A stretch of DNA of 64,000 nt from Agaribacterium haliotis (GTDB lineage: Bacteria > Pseudomonadota > Gammaproteobacteria > Pseudomonadales > Cellvibrionaceae): positions 124,001-188,000 of the forward strand of contig NZ_NKQJ01000001.1 of the NCBI RefSeq assembly GCF_002312815.1. The letters run 5' to 3'. A model generated the notes under the pieces. That model was given only the letters and a program-made list of their open reading frames with translations. It did no database searches and was not told the origin of the DNA. Shown here piece by piece: positions 55,386 to 64,000 of this stretch. Numbering within the stretch: the stretch's first letter is position 1; every line of letters starts with the position of its first letter. Position numbers and translations under genes: made by a program.

Positions 55386-56312
55386 ATGGTGACTTTAGCG
55401 AGCAATAAACGCAGCCCAGACAACAAAAATGAGTATAGCGAAGTACATAGCGGCGCACGCCTGGATATCGCAACCCGCCTTAACAGCTCCCTTGACGCAG
55501 AAGAAATACTCAAGCAGTTTTTTTCCGCGCTGAATACACTTATCCGCTGTGATGGCCTGCGCTACAAAGACGAAAGCCAACAGGTTGAGTTGCAGATTGG
55601 CCGTATGTACTCACACCGAGCCAGCTACCAACTGACCATTGAAGACGATACGCTCGGCGAGCTCTGCTTCGCCCGCCGCAGGCGCTTTGCCGAGGCCGAA
55701 CTTGTCAGCATAGAAAGTCTGATATCACTGCTTATCTACCCTTTGCGCAACGCCAGAATGTATTTTAATGCCCTGCAGGGCTCTCACGTCGACAGCCTCA
55801 GCGGCCTGCGCAACCGCCGAGCCCTGATCAACTGCATGCAACACGAGATCCCCCTGGCCCAGCGCCACAACAAAGATCTCGGTTTGCTCATGCTCGACAT
55901 CGATCACTTTAAACAAATCAACGATCAATACGGCCACCGCGCCGGCGACCATTGCTTAAAACATTTGGCCAGCCTACTCAAACAAATACTGCGCGCCGGC
56001 GACCAAGCTTTTCGCTATGGCGGCGAAGAGTTTGTCATCCTGCTCAGCGAGTGCGATCAACGCAACACCTACTTCTGCGCCGAGCGCATACGCAGCCAGC
56101 TTTCGGCAAAAGCAATGGAGATGGACGGTACCAGCATCGCGCTTAGCGCCTCGATTGGCTGCGCCAACCTGGCGCCCGGCGATGACTTTGAAAGGCTGTT
56201 TGAACGCGCAGACCAAGCCATGTATGAAGCCAAGAAGCGCGGTCGCAACTGCTGCGTACAGGCGCACAACAAGTACAGCAAAAACGACAAACAAGAAAAA
56301 AAGATCGCCTAA
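55386..56312 (+). CDS. GGDEF diguanylate cyclase with N-terminal GAF-like domain
   Basis: A 308-residue protein that should make c-di-GMP. The first ~150 residues resemble a GAF domain. The GGDEF domain starts near DSLSGLRNRRALINCM; the catalytic motif is YGGEEFVILL. The feedback I-site RAGD lies five residues before GGEEF, as needed for product inhibition. There is no membrane segment. It stands alone; its sensory ligand is unknown. Confidence 0.88.
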   Translation: MVTLASNKRSPDNKNEYSEVHSGARLDIATRLNSSLDAEEILKQFFSALNTLIRCDGLRYKDESQQVELQIGRMYSHRASYQLTIEDDTLGELCFARRRRFAEAELVSIESLISLLIYPLRNARMYFNALQGSHVDSLSGLRNRRALINCMQHEIPLAQRHNKDLGLLMLDIDHFKQINDQYGHRAGDHCLKHLASLLKQILRAGDQAFRYGGEEFVILLSECDQRNTYFCAERIRSQLSAKAMEMDGTSIALSASIGCANLAPGDDFERLFERADQAMYEAKKRGRNCCVQAHNKYSKNDKQEKKIA

Positions 56313-56320
56313 AAAACGGC

Positions 56321-56345
56321 ATAAAAAAAGGCAGCCGAAGCTGCC
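56321..56345 (-). terminator. Terminator after nirD
   Basis: GGCAGC-CGAA-GCTGCC hairpin. On the minus strand the second arm is followed by seven T, so it ends nirBD. It lies just past the diguanylate cyclase stop and may act on that gene less well. Confidence 0.8.
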
Positions 56346-56413
56346 CAACTGGTGCAAATTTAGGAGGAAATTAAATTTGCGTGGAACGCTTTAGAGCTTG
56401 CGCCTTGAATACC

Positions 56414-56731
56414 TCAAGCCGCGAGCTGTACCTTGCCGGCCTCTTCGCGCACGGCGTAAGTTTTCAAACTAACACTGTCGTCTTCGAGGCACTGACCGGT
56501 CTCCAGATTAAAGTGCTGCTTATATATGGGTGATGCCACAACCAGCTGCCCTTTAAGATCGCCGAGTATGCCGCGGCTTAATACCGCAGCCTTGGTGAAC
56601 GGATCAATTGCATCCAGAGCAAACAGCTTGCCGTCAAAGCGGAAGACCGCCACTTGTTCACCGTTTAACAGTGCTCGTACACCCAGGCCGTTTCCGATGT
56701 CGGCCGCATCACAAATAGTTTCCCAAGACAT
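56414..56731 (-). CDS. nirD: Nitrite reductase (NADH) small subunit
   Basis: The product is 105 residues from ATG 56731. It is a Rieske-like fold without the cluster: the Cys-His pairs are missing, as in NirD. Its GLGVRALLNGEQVAVFRF and IYKQHFNLETGQCLED are typical. The open frame upstream belongs to the end of nirB and is not its start. It follows nirB by 13 bases. Confidence 0.92.
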   Translation of the reverse strand: MSWETICDAADIGNGLGVRALLNGEQVAVFRFDGKLFALDAIDPFTKAAVLSRGILGDLKGQLVVASPIYKQHFNLETGQCLEDDSVSLKTYAVREEAGKVQLAA

Positions 56732-56744
56732 AATTTTTCTCCTC

Positions 56745-59297
56745 TTATGCAGGCTCGACTTCGCTTGACGCATCGACAAACTTAACCACTTCCTCTTCGG
56801 TTGCCGGGCGAATTTGTTTTCGCTCCTCAACAAAGTGAACGGTATTGTCATTCGCATCGCTATTCACAAAAGTGCGGAAGCGCTTAACTTTCTCTGGATC
56901 TTCGATAGTGGCCTTCCACTCACAGTGGAATTTATCAACAACGCGCTGCATATCGTTTTCAAGGTCTTCAGCGACATTGAGTTTGTCATCGATCACAACA
57001 GACTTAAGGTAGTCGAGGCCGCCTTCGAGGTTATCCATCCATACCGAGGTGCGCTGCAGGCGGTCGCCCGTGCGAATGTAGAACATCAATACACGGTCGA
57101 TATATTTGATCAAGGTCTCATCATCAAGGCCACCGGCAAACAGATCGGCGTGGCGAGGCTTCATACCGCCGTTACCGCAGACGTAAAGGCTCCAGCCAGT
57201 TTCAGTTGCGATAACACCGATGTCTTTGCTCTGAGCTTCAGCACACTCACGGGTACAGCCCGAGACAGCAAACTTCAGCTTGTGAGGTGCGCGCAGCCCC
57301 TTGTAGCGCTCTTCGATGCGAATAGCCATGCCGACAGAGTCGAGAACGCCGTAACGACACCAAGTAGAACCGACACAGGATTTAACCGTACGAACAGACT
57401 TACCGTAGGCCTGACCGGTTTCAAAACCGGCGTCGATCAATTCTTTCCAGATCAGCGGCAGTTCGTGCTGCTGAGCACCAAACAAGTCGATACGCTGACC
57501 ACCGGTGATCTTGGTGTAGAGCTTGTATTTTTCAGCGACCTGACCGAGAACAATCAGCTTCTGAGGAGTGATTTCACCACCCGGGATACGAGGAACGATG
57601 GAGTAAGTACCGTTCTTCTGCATATTGGCCATAAAGTAGTCATTGGTATCTTGCAGGCCGGCGTGGCTGCCTTCGAGAATGTAGTCATTCCAAAGCGAAG
57701 CCAGCATATTACTGACAGTCGGTTTACAGATATCACAGCCGTGACCTTTACCGTGCTTCTCAATCAGCTCTTCAAACGTGCGAATCTGACCGATACGAAT
57801 CAGGTCGTGCAGCTCTTGGCGGGTGTAAGCAAAGTGCTCACAGATGTCGGTGTTTACTTCAACACCTAAGTTTTCGAGCTCGGCATTCATAACCTGAGTG
57901 GCAAGCGCCACACAGCCGCCACAACCGGTGCCAGCTTTTGTTGCCGCCTTCACATCACCTATGGTGTGTGCGCCCTCTTGAACGGCGCAGCTGATTTGCC
58001 CCTTGGTTACTTCATAACACGAGCAGATTTGCGCAGAATCAGGCAGAGCATCAACACCCATACCGACCGCAGCAGCATCGCCGTCAACGGCGGGAAGAAT
58101 CAGGGCTTCAGGGTTTTCAGGCAGCGCCATACCGTGCACACACATCTGCTGCAGCGTACCGTAGGCCTCTACATCACCGATCATCACGGCACCCAGCAGG
58201 GTTTTGCCGTCTTCACTGACGTTAATGCGCTTATAGACTTCATTTACCGTGTCTTGATAAACAAAGTTTCGGCAGCCAGGCGTGCGGCCGTGAGCATCGC
58301 CAACAGAGGCAACGTCAACACCGAGCAATTTCAACTTGGTGCTCATATCTGCACCTTCAAACTGCTCGGAACCACCAGTTATATGGCTCAGGGCAACTTT
58401 TGCCATTTGATAACCAGGGGCCACCAAACCGAAGATCTTGCCATCCCACAGGGCACATTCGCCGATGGCGTAGACGTCGCTTGCAGAGGTCAGGCAGTTG
58501 TTATCAATAACGATACCGCCGCGCTCGCCAATTTTAATATCGAACTCACGCGCCAGTTCATCTTGCGGGCGAATACCCGCCGAGAACAAGATCATGTCCG
58601 TTTCAAGGAAAGAACCGTCGGCAAAGTTCATGCGGTAGCGCGCATTTTCGCCGGCAACAATTTCTTTAGTGTTCTTTTCGGTATGAACCTGCACATCCAG
58701 CGCTTCGATTTTGCTGCGCAGCAGCTCACCGCCGCCCTCGTCCAATTGCACGGCCATTAAGCGCGGCGCAAACTCAACCACGTGAGTTTGCAAACCTAAA
58801 TTCTTCAGTGCGTTCGCCGCTTCAAGGCCAAGCAGACCACCGCCAACAACCACACCGGTTTTACTTTCTTTGGCAGAGGCAGTAATGGCTTCCAGATCTT
58901 CAATAGTGCGGTAAACCAGACAGTGCTCTTGATCTTTACCCGGAATTGGTGGAACAAAAGGATATGAGCCGGTAGCCAGCACAAGCTTGTCGTACGCCTC
59001 TTCACGGCCACTGGCGGTTACAACTTTCTTAGCGCTGGTGTCGAGAGAAACAACCTTGTCATTCAACACATAATTCACACCGTTTTCCTGATAATAACCT
59101 TCAGAGGTCAGCATCAGATCTTCCGCGGTTGAGCCAGAGAAATAGGCACTCAACTGCACGCGGTCATAAGCTAAACGGGGCTCTTCAGAAAACGTGATAA
59201 CGTCATAGTTATCGGCATCTTCGTGGTTGATCAAGTTGTCGATAAACTTGTGACCAACCATGCCGTTACCGACAACAACAATTCGTTGTTTACTCAT
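56745..59297 (-). CDS. nirB: Nitrite reductase (NADH) large subunit
   Basis: An 850-residue cytoplasmic flavoprotein that reduces nitrite to ammonia. The FAD-binding start is VVVGNGMVGHKFID, the NAD fold is VVVGGGLLGLEAAN near residue 150, the BFD-like Cys motif is CSCYEVTKG near residue 427, and the siroheme/[4Fe-4S] Cys are in SCVGSTWCRYG and SGCTRECAEAQ near 640-685. Nearby molybdenum cofactor genes fit a nitrate-assimilation context, but no nitrate reductase is in the window. Confidence 0.96.
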   Translation of the reverse strand: MSKQRIVVVGNGMVGHKFIDNLINHEDADNYDVITFSEEPRLAYDRVQLSAYFSGSTAEDLMLTSEGYYQENGVNYVLNDKVVSLDTSAKKVVTASGREEAYDKLVLATGSYPFVPPIPGKDQEHCLVYRTIEDLEAITASAKESKTGVVVGGGLLGLEAANALKNLGLQTHVVEFAPRLMAVQLDEGGGELLRSKIEALDVQVHTEKNTKEIVAGENARYRMNFADGSFLETDMILFSAGIRPQDELAREFDIKIGERGGIVIDNNCLTSASDVYAIGECALWDGKIFGLVAPGYQMAKVALSHITGGSEQFEGADMSTKLKLLGVDVASVGDAHGRTPGCRNFVYQDTVNEVYKRINVSEDGKTLLGAVMIGDVEAYGTLQQMCVHGMALPENPEALILPAVDGDAAAVGMGVDALPDSAQICSCYEVTKGQISCAVQEGAHTIGDVKAATKAGTGCGGCVALATQVMNAELENLGVEVNTDICEHFAYTRQELHDLIRIGQIRTFEELIEKHGKGHGCDICKPTVSNMLASLWNDYILEGSHAGLQDTNDYFMANMQKNGTYSIVPRIPGGEITPQKLIVLGQVAEKYKLYTKITGGQRIDLFGAQQHELPLIWKELIDAGFETGQAYGKSVRTVKSCVGSTWCRYGVLDSVGMAIRIEERYKGLRAPHKLKFAVSGCTRECAEAQSKDIGVIATETGWSLYVCGNGGMKPRHADLFAGGLDDETLIKYIDRVLMFYIRTGDRLQRTSVWMDNLEGGLDYLKSVVIDDKLNVAEDLENDMQRVVDKFHCEWKATIEDPEKVKRFRTFVNSDANDNTVHFVEERKQIRPATEEEVVKFVDASSEVEPA

Positions 59298-59694
59298 AGG
59301 TTTGCTTCCTCAATTCAACACGCACCAGTGTTTTAATCATTCTTACTCTTCAACCCTTATGGTGCACTGTTTAGTTTTTATCTCACCAAGGCGAAGGCCG
59401 CGAAGCATATTGCAAAAGCGTTACCAAAACCACATCAGCAGGCAAAGTTTTTTCACTTACTGTTCTAAATCAACAAGTTACAATTAAAAACAACAAAAAC
59501 ACAAAGCCAGTATCCGAGCCACAAAAGCCAAAAAATCGCACCAACAACGATCACGACGCACCAAATGCAACCCCACCCAAAAGCAAGCAAACAGCCACCC
59601 CAGATCAAAAAATAGCCAGATCAACCAGCTTGCACCAAAATGAGACACAACTTTTAGATAGCTCTAAAATGGCACCGAGCTATAATGCGCCGCT
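59298..59694. promoter_or_regulatory. 397-bp divergent nirB/moaA control region with a sigma-54-like site
   Basis: No gene is visible. On the minus strand, 59582-59597 reads TGGC, seven bases, TTGC, T, which fits the sigma-54 -24/-12 pattern, about 285 bases before nirB. An NtrC-like half-site with a weaker partner (TGCACC...GAGACA) is at 59632-59648, and another TGCACC-like site lies near 59362. That would fit nitrogen control. On the plus strand TATAAT (59681-59686) ends nine bases before the moaA ATG. Confidence 0.4.
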
Positions 59695-60699
59695 ATGGAC
59701 AAACATACTGAACTTACTGATCGCTTCGGACGCAAGGTCAGCTACCTGCGTCTGTCAGTGACCGATCGCTGCGACTTTCGCTGTACCTACTGTATGGCAG
59801 AAGATATGCGCTTCCTGCCGCGCAAGGAATTGCTGAGTTTTGAGGAGTTGCTGTTAGTCGCCGAAGCGTTTTGCTCACTTGGTGTCGAGAAGATCCGCAT
59901 TACCGGCGGTGAGCCACTTATACGGCGAGACATCGTGCCATTGTTGGCTCGCATGCGTCAGCTGCCAGGCCTGCGCGAGCTGAGCATGACAACCAACGCC
60001 TCACATTTGGCCGACTGCGCTGCCGAGTTAAAAGCTGGTGGCCTCGACCGCATCAACATCAGCCTCGATTCACTCAACCCGGAACGCTTCAAAACGCTGA
60101 CCCGACACGGCGACTTAGCGACCGTGCTCAAAGGTATTGATGCCGCTCGCAAGCAGGGTTTCAAACGGCTCAAAATCAATAGTGTCGCGCTGAAAAACTT
60201 TAATTTTGACGAAAGCTGCGAGCTTGCAATGTTTGCGCTTGAGCGCGACATGGACATCAGCTTTATTGAAGAAATGCCGCTCGGTGAAATCACCAGTCAC
60301 GCCCGCGATGTCGAGTTTGTCTCCAGCGCCGAACTGCGCGAGCAGCTTAGCAAGCAGTTTGAGCTCAGCCCCGTTGATGAGCGCACAGGCGGCCCCTCTC
60401 GCTACTGGCAAGTAAACGGCTATCGCGCACGTATCGGTTTTATTTCACCGCACAGCGAAAACTTCTGTGCCAGTTGCAACCGCGTGCGCCTAACCGCATC
60501 CGGGCGCCTGCTGCTGTGTCTGGGCAACGAGCACAGCGTCGATTTGCGCGATGTTGTGCGAAGCTGCGAACCGGGTCAACAACTGCAGGCTTTGCAACAG
60601 GCCATTCGCACATCGATGCAAAATAAACCAGAAAAACACCACTTTGATTTAAACGAAGCGCCGCAAGTTTTGCGCTTTATGAATGCGACCGGCGGTTAA
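59695..60699 (+). CDS. moaA: GTP 3',8-cyclase MoaA
   Basis: A 334-residue radical-SAM enzyme, the first step of molybdopterin synthesis. The SAM cluster motif is CDFRCTYCM near residue 25; the C-terminal cluster Cys lie in FCASCNRVRLT and LLLCLG near residues 263-280. The expected C-terminal Gly-Gly (ATGG) is present. It begins the moaA-moaB-moeA cluster. Confidence 0.95.
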   Translation: MDKHTELTDRFGRKVSYLRLSVTDRCDFRCTYCMAEDMRFLPRKELLSFEELLLVAEAFCSLGVEKIRITGGEPLIRRDIVPLLARMRQLPGLRELSMTTNASHLADCAAELKAGGLDRINISLDSLNPERFKTLTRHGDLATVLKGIDAARKQGFKRLKINSVALKNFNFDESCELAMFALERDMDISFIEEMPLGEITSHARDVEFVSSAELREQLSKQFELSPVDERTGGPSRYWQVNGYRARIGFISPHSENFCASCNRVRLTASGRLLLCLGNEHSVDLRDVVRSCEPGQQLQALQQAIRTSMQNKPEKHHFDLNEAPQVLRFMNATGG

Positions 60700-60724
60700 A
60701 GCACCTGGCGCTTAAGGAAAAACG

Positions 60725-61240
60725 ATGAGCGAAAAATTCGAACAATTTATTCCACTGAATATTGCAGTATTAACCATCAGCGACAGCCGCAGCTTTGCCA
60801 ACGACACATCCGGCGACGCCTTACAACACGCCGCCGAGCAAGCCGGGCACAACGTTGTCGCACGAGAATTAATCAAAGATGATATCTACCATATGCGCGC
60901 CGTGGTCTCGCAGTGGATTTTTGACGACAACAAACAAGTAGTGCTTATAACTGGCGGAACAGGTTTTGCCGGGCGCGACTCGACACCCGAAGCTTTGCGA
61001 CCGCTGTTTAACAAAGAAGTTGAAGGTTTTGGTGAACTGTTTCGCCAAGTCAGCTACGACGAAATAGGCAGCTCAACCATACAGAGCCGCGCGACGGCAG
61101 GCCTCGCCAACCAGACCATCGTTTTCTGCCTGCCCGGCTCCACTGGTGCCTGCCGTACGGCCTGGGAAAAAATTATCGTCGAGCAGCTCGACAGCCGTCA
61201 TCGCCCCTGTAATTTTGTCGGCCAACTAATTAAAAAATAA
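60725..61240 (+). CDS. moaB: Molybdenum cofactor biosynthesis protein MoaB
   Basis: A 171-residue MogA/MoaB-fold protein: ISDSRSFANDTSGDAL near residue 18, ITGGTGFAGRDSTPEAL near residue 77 and CLPGSTGACRTAWE near 137. It probably adenylates molybdopterin or takes part in it. AAGGA precedes the start. It is three bases from moeA. Confidence 0.92.
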   Translation: MSEKFEQFIPLNIAVLTISDSRSFANDTSGDALQHAAEQAGHNVVARELIKDDIYHMRAVVSQWIFDDNKQVVLITGGTGFAGRDSTPEALRPLFNKEVEGFGELFRQVSYDEIGSSTIQSRATAGLANQTIVFCLPGSTGACRTAWEKIIVEQLDSRHRPCNFVGQLIKK

Positions 61241-61242
61241 TT

Positions 61243-62448
61243 ATGCTGGAATTTGAACAAGCCTTGCAGGCGATGCAAGCCGAGGGAAAAAAACTGGCTC
61301 TCAAATGCAGCGAAGAGCAAACACTTGAGCTCGCCCTCGGCCGGATATTAGCAAAAGATATTTATTCGAGTATCGATGTGCCGCCAGCCGACAACAGTGC
61401 GATGGATGGCTGGGCATATCGCCGCGAAGATTTAGGTACGGAGCCGGGAACCCTGCAAGTCAGCCAGCGCATCGCTGCCGGCGACAAAACCAAACCGTTA
61501 GCGGCAAATACAGCGGCCCGTATTTTTACCGGCGCGGAAATTCCACCCGGCGCCGATACCGTGGTTATGCAAGAGAACTGCAGCTGGCGCAACGACAGTG
61601 AAGTCAGCATTAATAAACTCGACAAAATAGGCGCAAATATTCGCCGCCGAGGTCAAGATATTCAACAAAACAGCCTGGTGCTCAAAGCGGGGTTAAAGCT
61701 CGATGCGCGCCATCTTGGCTTGCTCGCCTCGATAGGCGTCGCCAAAGTAGAGGTTTTTCGAGCACTGCGTGTTGCTCTGGTCAGTACCGGCGACGAACTA
61801 AAACAAGCGGGCTCGGGCGCACTCACGCCGGGGCAAATATATAACAGCAACGGCCCCATGCTTGAGGCCTACTGTCGGGATCTCGGCTGTGAGATTGTCA
61901 AAAACATACACGTTGGCGACAATCTCAAAAGCACAGAAAAAGCGTTTAAAGAAAGCGCTTTAGATGCAGATATAATTTTAAGCTGCGGTGGTGTTAGCGT
62001 CGGCGAAGAAGACCATGTCAAACAAGCTCTGGAAAATCTCGGCGAACTCGACTTTTGGAAAATACGCATAAAGCCAGGCAAACCTCTTGCGTATGCGCGC
62101 CTGCCTAAACAAGACGGCCGCACCTGCGCTTTTGTAGGGTTACCCGGCAACCCGGTCTCGGCTTTTGTTTGCTGCCACCTGTTTGCGGCAACGTTAATGC
62201 GCGCGATGCAAGGCCGCCAACACTGCCTGCCAGAGCGCTCTTACGCCAACACTAACTTTGCTATTGATATGAGCGGCAAGCGCCCGGAGTTTATTCGTGT
62301 CAAACAGACAGAGCATGGGCTCGAACGCTTTAACAATCAGAGCTCCGGTGTTTTGTCTTCGCTCGCGTGGGCCGACGCGCTCGCCTTCGTTCCCGAGCAA
62401 CAAAAAATCGATCGCGGCCAGAGCTTGCAAATCTTTGCGCTGCCATAA
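61243..62448 (+). CDS. moeA: Molybdopterin molybdenumtransferase
   Basis: A 401-residue enzyme that inserts molybdenum. PPADNSAMDGWAY near residue 46, AARIFTGAEIPPGADTVVMQ (near residue 87), STGDEL near 181, SCGGVSVGEEDHVK near 247 and GLPGNPVSAF near 300 are all MoeA motifs. It lies close after moaB, in one operon. Confidence 0.95.
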   Translation: MLEFEQALQAMQAEGKKLALKCSEEQTLELALGRILAKDIYSSIDVPPADNSAMDGWAYRREDLGTEPGTLQVSQRIAAGDKTKPLAANTAARIFTGAEIPPGADTVVMQENCSWRNDSEVSINKLDKIGANIRRRGQDIQQNSLVLKAGLKLDARHLGLLASIGVAKVEVFRALRVALVSTGDELKQAGSGALTPGQIYNSNGPMLEAYCRDLGCEIVKNIHVGDNLKSTEKAFKESALDADIILSCGGVSVGEEDHVKQALENLGELDFWKIRIKPGKPLAYARLPKQDGRTCAFVGLPGNPVSAFVCCHLFAATLMRAMQGRQHCLPERSYANTNFAIDMSGKRPEFIRVKQTEHGLERFNNQSSGVLSSLAWADALAFVPEQQKIDRGQSLQIFALP

Positions 62449-62469
62449 AAACACCATCGAGGGCCTATT

Positions 62470-63324
62470 GTGCCAAGCATCCGTATCGAATCCCTGTTTG
62501 TCTACCCGCTAAAATCCGCTGCAGGAAAGCAAGTGCAACAGGCAACACTTAAACAAACAGGTTTTGAGCAAGACAGAAAATGGATGCTCGTCAACCAACA
62601 CGGTCGCGCCCTGACCCAACGCCAGCACCCGAAACTTGCTTTAATTCAAGCTGAGCTACAAAACGGCCAGCTTATTTTAAGCTTTCCCGCTGGCGACCAA
62701 GTCACGCTCAACAAACAGCAACTGGAAGACGAAATAGAGGTCAGCCTGTGGTCCGATACCGTCTTAGCGCGCCGGATCGGCGGGGCCAGTCATCGCCAGC
62801 TTATCAACTTGCTCAAACCGTTTGTTGAAACAGATACAGCCGGCGTTGAGCTTGTTTATTTTGATCAAGACAAAATACGCACGCCAGCCAAACCCGAACG
62901 CTTTGGCCTGAGTGCTCGCCACTTTGCCGATGCAGCCCCCTATCTCGTGTGCAATCAGGCCTCGCTTGAACAGCTAAATAGCAAACTTAAGCACGGCGGC
63001 GAAAACGATGTCGATATGCGCCACTTCCGCCCCAATATTGTCGTCAGTGGCCTGCCCGCATTTGCTGAACACCAATATAAAAAAATGACCTTGAAAAACG
63101 GCGCCGTGCTTGAGCTGGTTGATCACTGTGAGCGCTGCGTGATGATTACCGTCGACCCAGATTCAGGTATCAAACATAAAAACCAGGTACCGTTTAAACA
63201 ACTGGCAAGCCTGAACGCCATGCCAGATAAAAAACACGCACCGGCCTTCGGAGTGAACTTGCGCCTGGCCGACGGCTGCGACAATCTAGTTATTCAACAA
63301 GGAGATATACTAGAACTGCAATAG
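62470..63324 (+). CDS. MOSC-domain protein (YcbX/mARC-like)
   Basis: A 284-residue protein. The N-terminal beta-barrel starts IRIESLFVYPLKSAAGKQVQ; FRPNIVVSG near residue 191 and HCERCVMITVDPDSG near 219 (the molybdenum-binding Cys region) form the MOSC domain. Members bind the cofactor and reduce N-hydroxylated substrates. Unlike E. coli YcbX there is no C-terminal ferredoxin domain. Start near GTG 62470 or close by. Confidence 0.85.
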   Translation: MPSIRIESLFVYPLKSAAGKQVQQATLKQTGFEQDRKWMLVNQHGRALTQRQHPKLALIQAELQNGQLILSFPAGDQVTLNKQQLEDEIEVSLWSDTVLARRIGGASHRQLINLLKPFVETDTAGVELVYFDQDKIRTPAKPERFGLSARHFADAAPYLVCNQASLEQLNSKLKHGGENDVDMRHFRPNIVVSGLPAFAEHQYKKMTLKNGAVLELVDHCERCVMITVDPDSGIKHKNQVPFKQLASLNAMPDKKHAPAFGVNLRLADGCDNLVIQQGDILELQ

Positions 63325-63337
63325 TGGGCACCAGACG

Positions 63338-64000
63338 CTAAAACAGCGCCTTAATCTGCTCCATTTGTGTTTGCAGCAGCAAGCTAAGCTTGTGTGGCAT
63401 CACTGGGCTTTCGAGCTGCTTATCGAGTACCAGCTTAGAAAAATGCCGCGCTTCAAATTCATAACCTAAACTCTTGCGCGGATCCTGATACTGTTCAACA
63501 ACCGTATCCAGCTCATATAAAAAACAGCTCGACGCACGACAAGCATCCGGGATAACAATGCGCCCGCGATCGCCAATAATGTAAGCGGCATTTTCCAGCC
63601 GACACTGAAATGACGACGCTAAATTCACCTGTGCACCCGCCGATCGCGCCATCAAAACCACATCGTCGTCGACACCGTTGTCAGCCAGGTGGGCGCGAAC
63701 ATACATATCTCTGAGCGTGTCACCACTAAAATAATGGCAAATTGCCAGCGGATAAATGCCCATATCCAACAGCGAACCGCCGGCAAGCTCGGCGGCGTAT
63801 TCACGGCTGTTGGGGTCGTAGGGCATGGGATAACCAAAATCAATTTTTATATGCTTTAGCTGGCCTATCTTGCCGGCATCAAACCATGACTTGGCTTTTT
63901 GCAGGGCCGGTAAAAAATAGGTCCACATAGCTTCCATCAACAGCAGGCCGCGTTCACTGGCAATGTCCGTCAAGGCCTTGCACTGCTCAGAACTAATGGT
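63338..64000 (-). CDS. Gfo/Idh/MocA-family oxidoreductase (partial)
   Basis: The frame is open to the window edge, so the NAD-binding N terminus lies outside. The visible part has LLLMEAMWTYFLPALQKAK near its start, the family block around the catalytic Lys-equivalent and substrate site, then ELAGGSLLDMGIYPLAICHY. This matches dihydrodiol-dehydrogenase-like sugar oxidoreductases. Substrate is unknown. The TTG at 63973 is an internal codon, not the start. Confidence 0.85.
   Translation of the reverse strand, partial: TISSEQCKALTDIASERGLLLMEAMWTYFLPALQKAKSWFDAGKIGQLKHIKIDFGYPMPYDPNSREYAAELAGGSLLDMGIYPLAICHYFSGDTLRDMYVRAHLADNGVDDDVVLMARSAGAQVNLASSFQCRLENAAYIIGDRGRIVIPDACRASSCFLYELDTVVEQYQDPRKSLGYEFEARHFSKLVLDKQLESPVMPHKLSLLLQTQMEQIKALF

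Overview
The window is a piece of a gammaproteobacterial chromosome. Two conserved gene orders point to the Pseudomonadales/Cellvibrionales side of the class: pabB / thrH / cysH / small CxxC protein / cysB, and maf / yceD / rpmF / plsX / fabD / fabG / acpP / fabF / pabC / mltG / tmk / holB / pilZ / tatD. The genus is an inference; no rRNA or tRNA gene is present. The flanks are roughly GC-balanced. Much of the middle (about 13-18.5 kb and 29.5-38.6 kb) is visibly more A+T-rich.

Left flank (1-11.78 kb): a Rieske protein, folate gene pabB, thrH, the cysteine-assimilation set cysH / cysB / TSUP exporter, a 5'-nucleotidase, a D-cysteine desulfhydrase-like enzyme, yajC, a GAF-AraC regulator, bcp and mdh.

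Centre (11.78-40.80 kb): a 29,013-bp integrative island. It sits inside the gene for an all-alpha, dimeric-type dUTPase. The N-terminal 44 codons lie at 40797-40928 and the C-terminal 162 codons at 11295-11783, and the two pieces join in frame. The break falls between the two catalytic acidic motifs. Both ends share GTGATC, flanked inside the island by inverted 13-mers that match at 12 of 13 positions: a simple tyrosine-recombinase attachment site. The island carries its own, unrelated trimeric dUTPase (40105-40560) next to its right end, in the same direction as the gene it broke. This looks like non-homologous replacement of an essential housekeeping function, which would let the element use a conserved gene as its target.

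Island cargo, left to right: a four-gene recombinase module (one gene frameshifted) resembling Tn554-type and Gamma-Mobile-Trio integration modules; a WYL regulator and a complete Wadjet system (jetABCD); a two-gene PD-(D/E)xK unit; an orphan AbiEi-like protein; an unknown protein; a Gabija pair (gajAB) followed by an unlisted 36-residue membrane peptide; a divergent regulator plus winged-helix / SF2 helicase / zinc-ribbon membrane protein operon with no name known to me; a pentapeptide-membrane / nucleotidyltransferase / small-protein operon; an AHH nuclease toxin with an Imm11-like immunity protein; and the replacement dut. It is therefore a defence and offence island.

Right flank (40.93-64 kb): a PAP2 phosphatase and a glycosyltransferase, the tatD-pilZ-holB-tmk-mltG-pabC-fabF-acpP-fabG-fabD-plsX-rpmF-yceD operon region with convergent rluA-like and maf genes, dgkA, a diguanylate cyclase, assimilatory nirBD, moaA-moaB-moeA, a MOSC protein, and the start-less end of a Gfo/Idh/MocA oxidoreductase.
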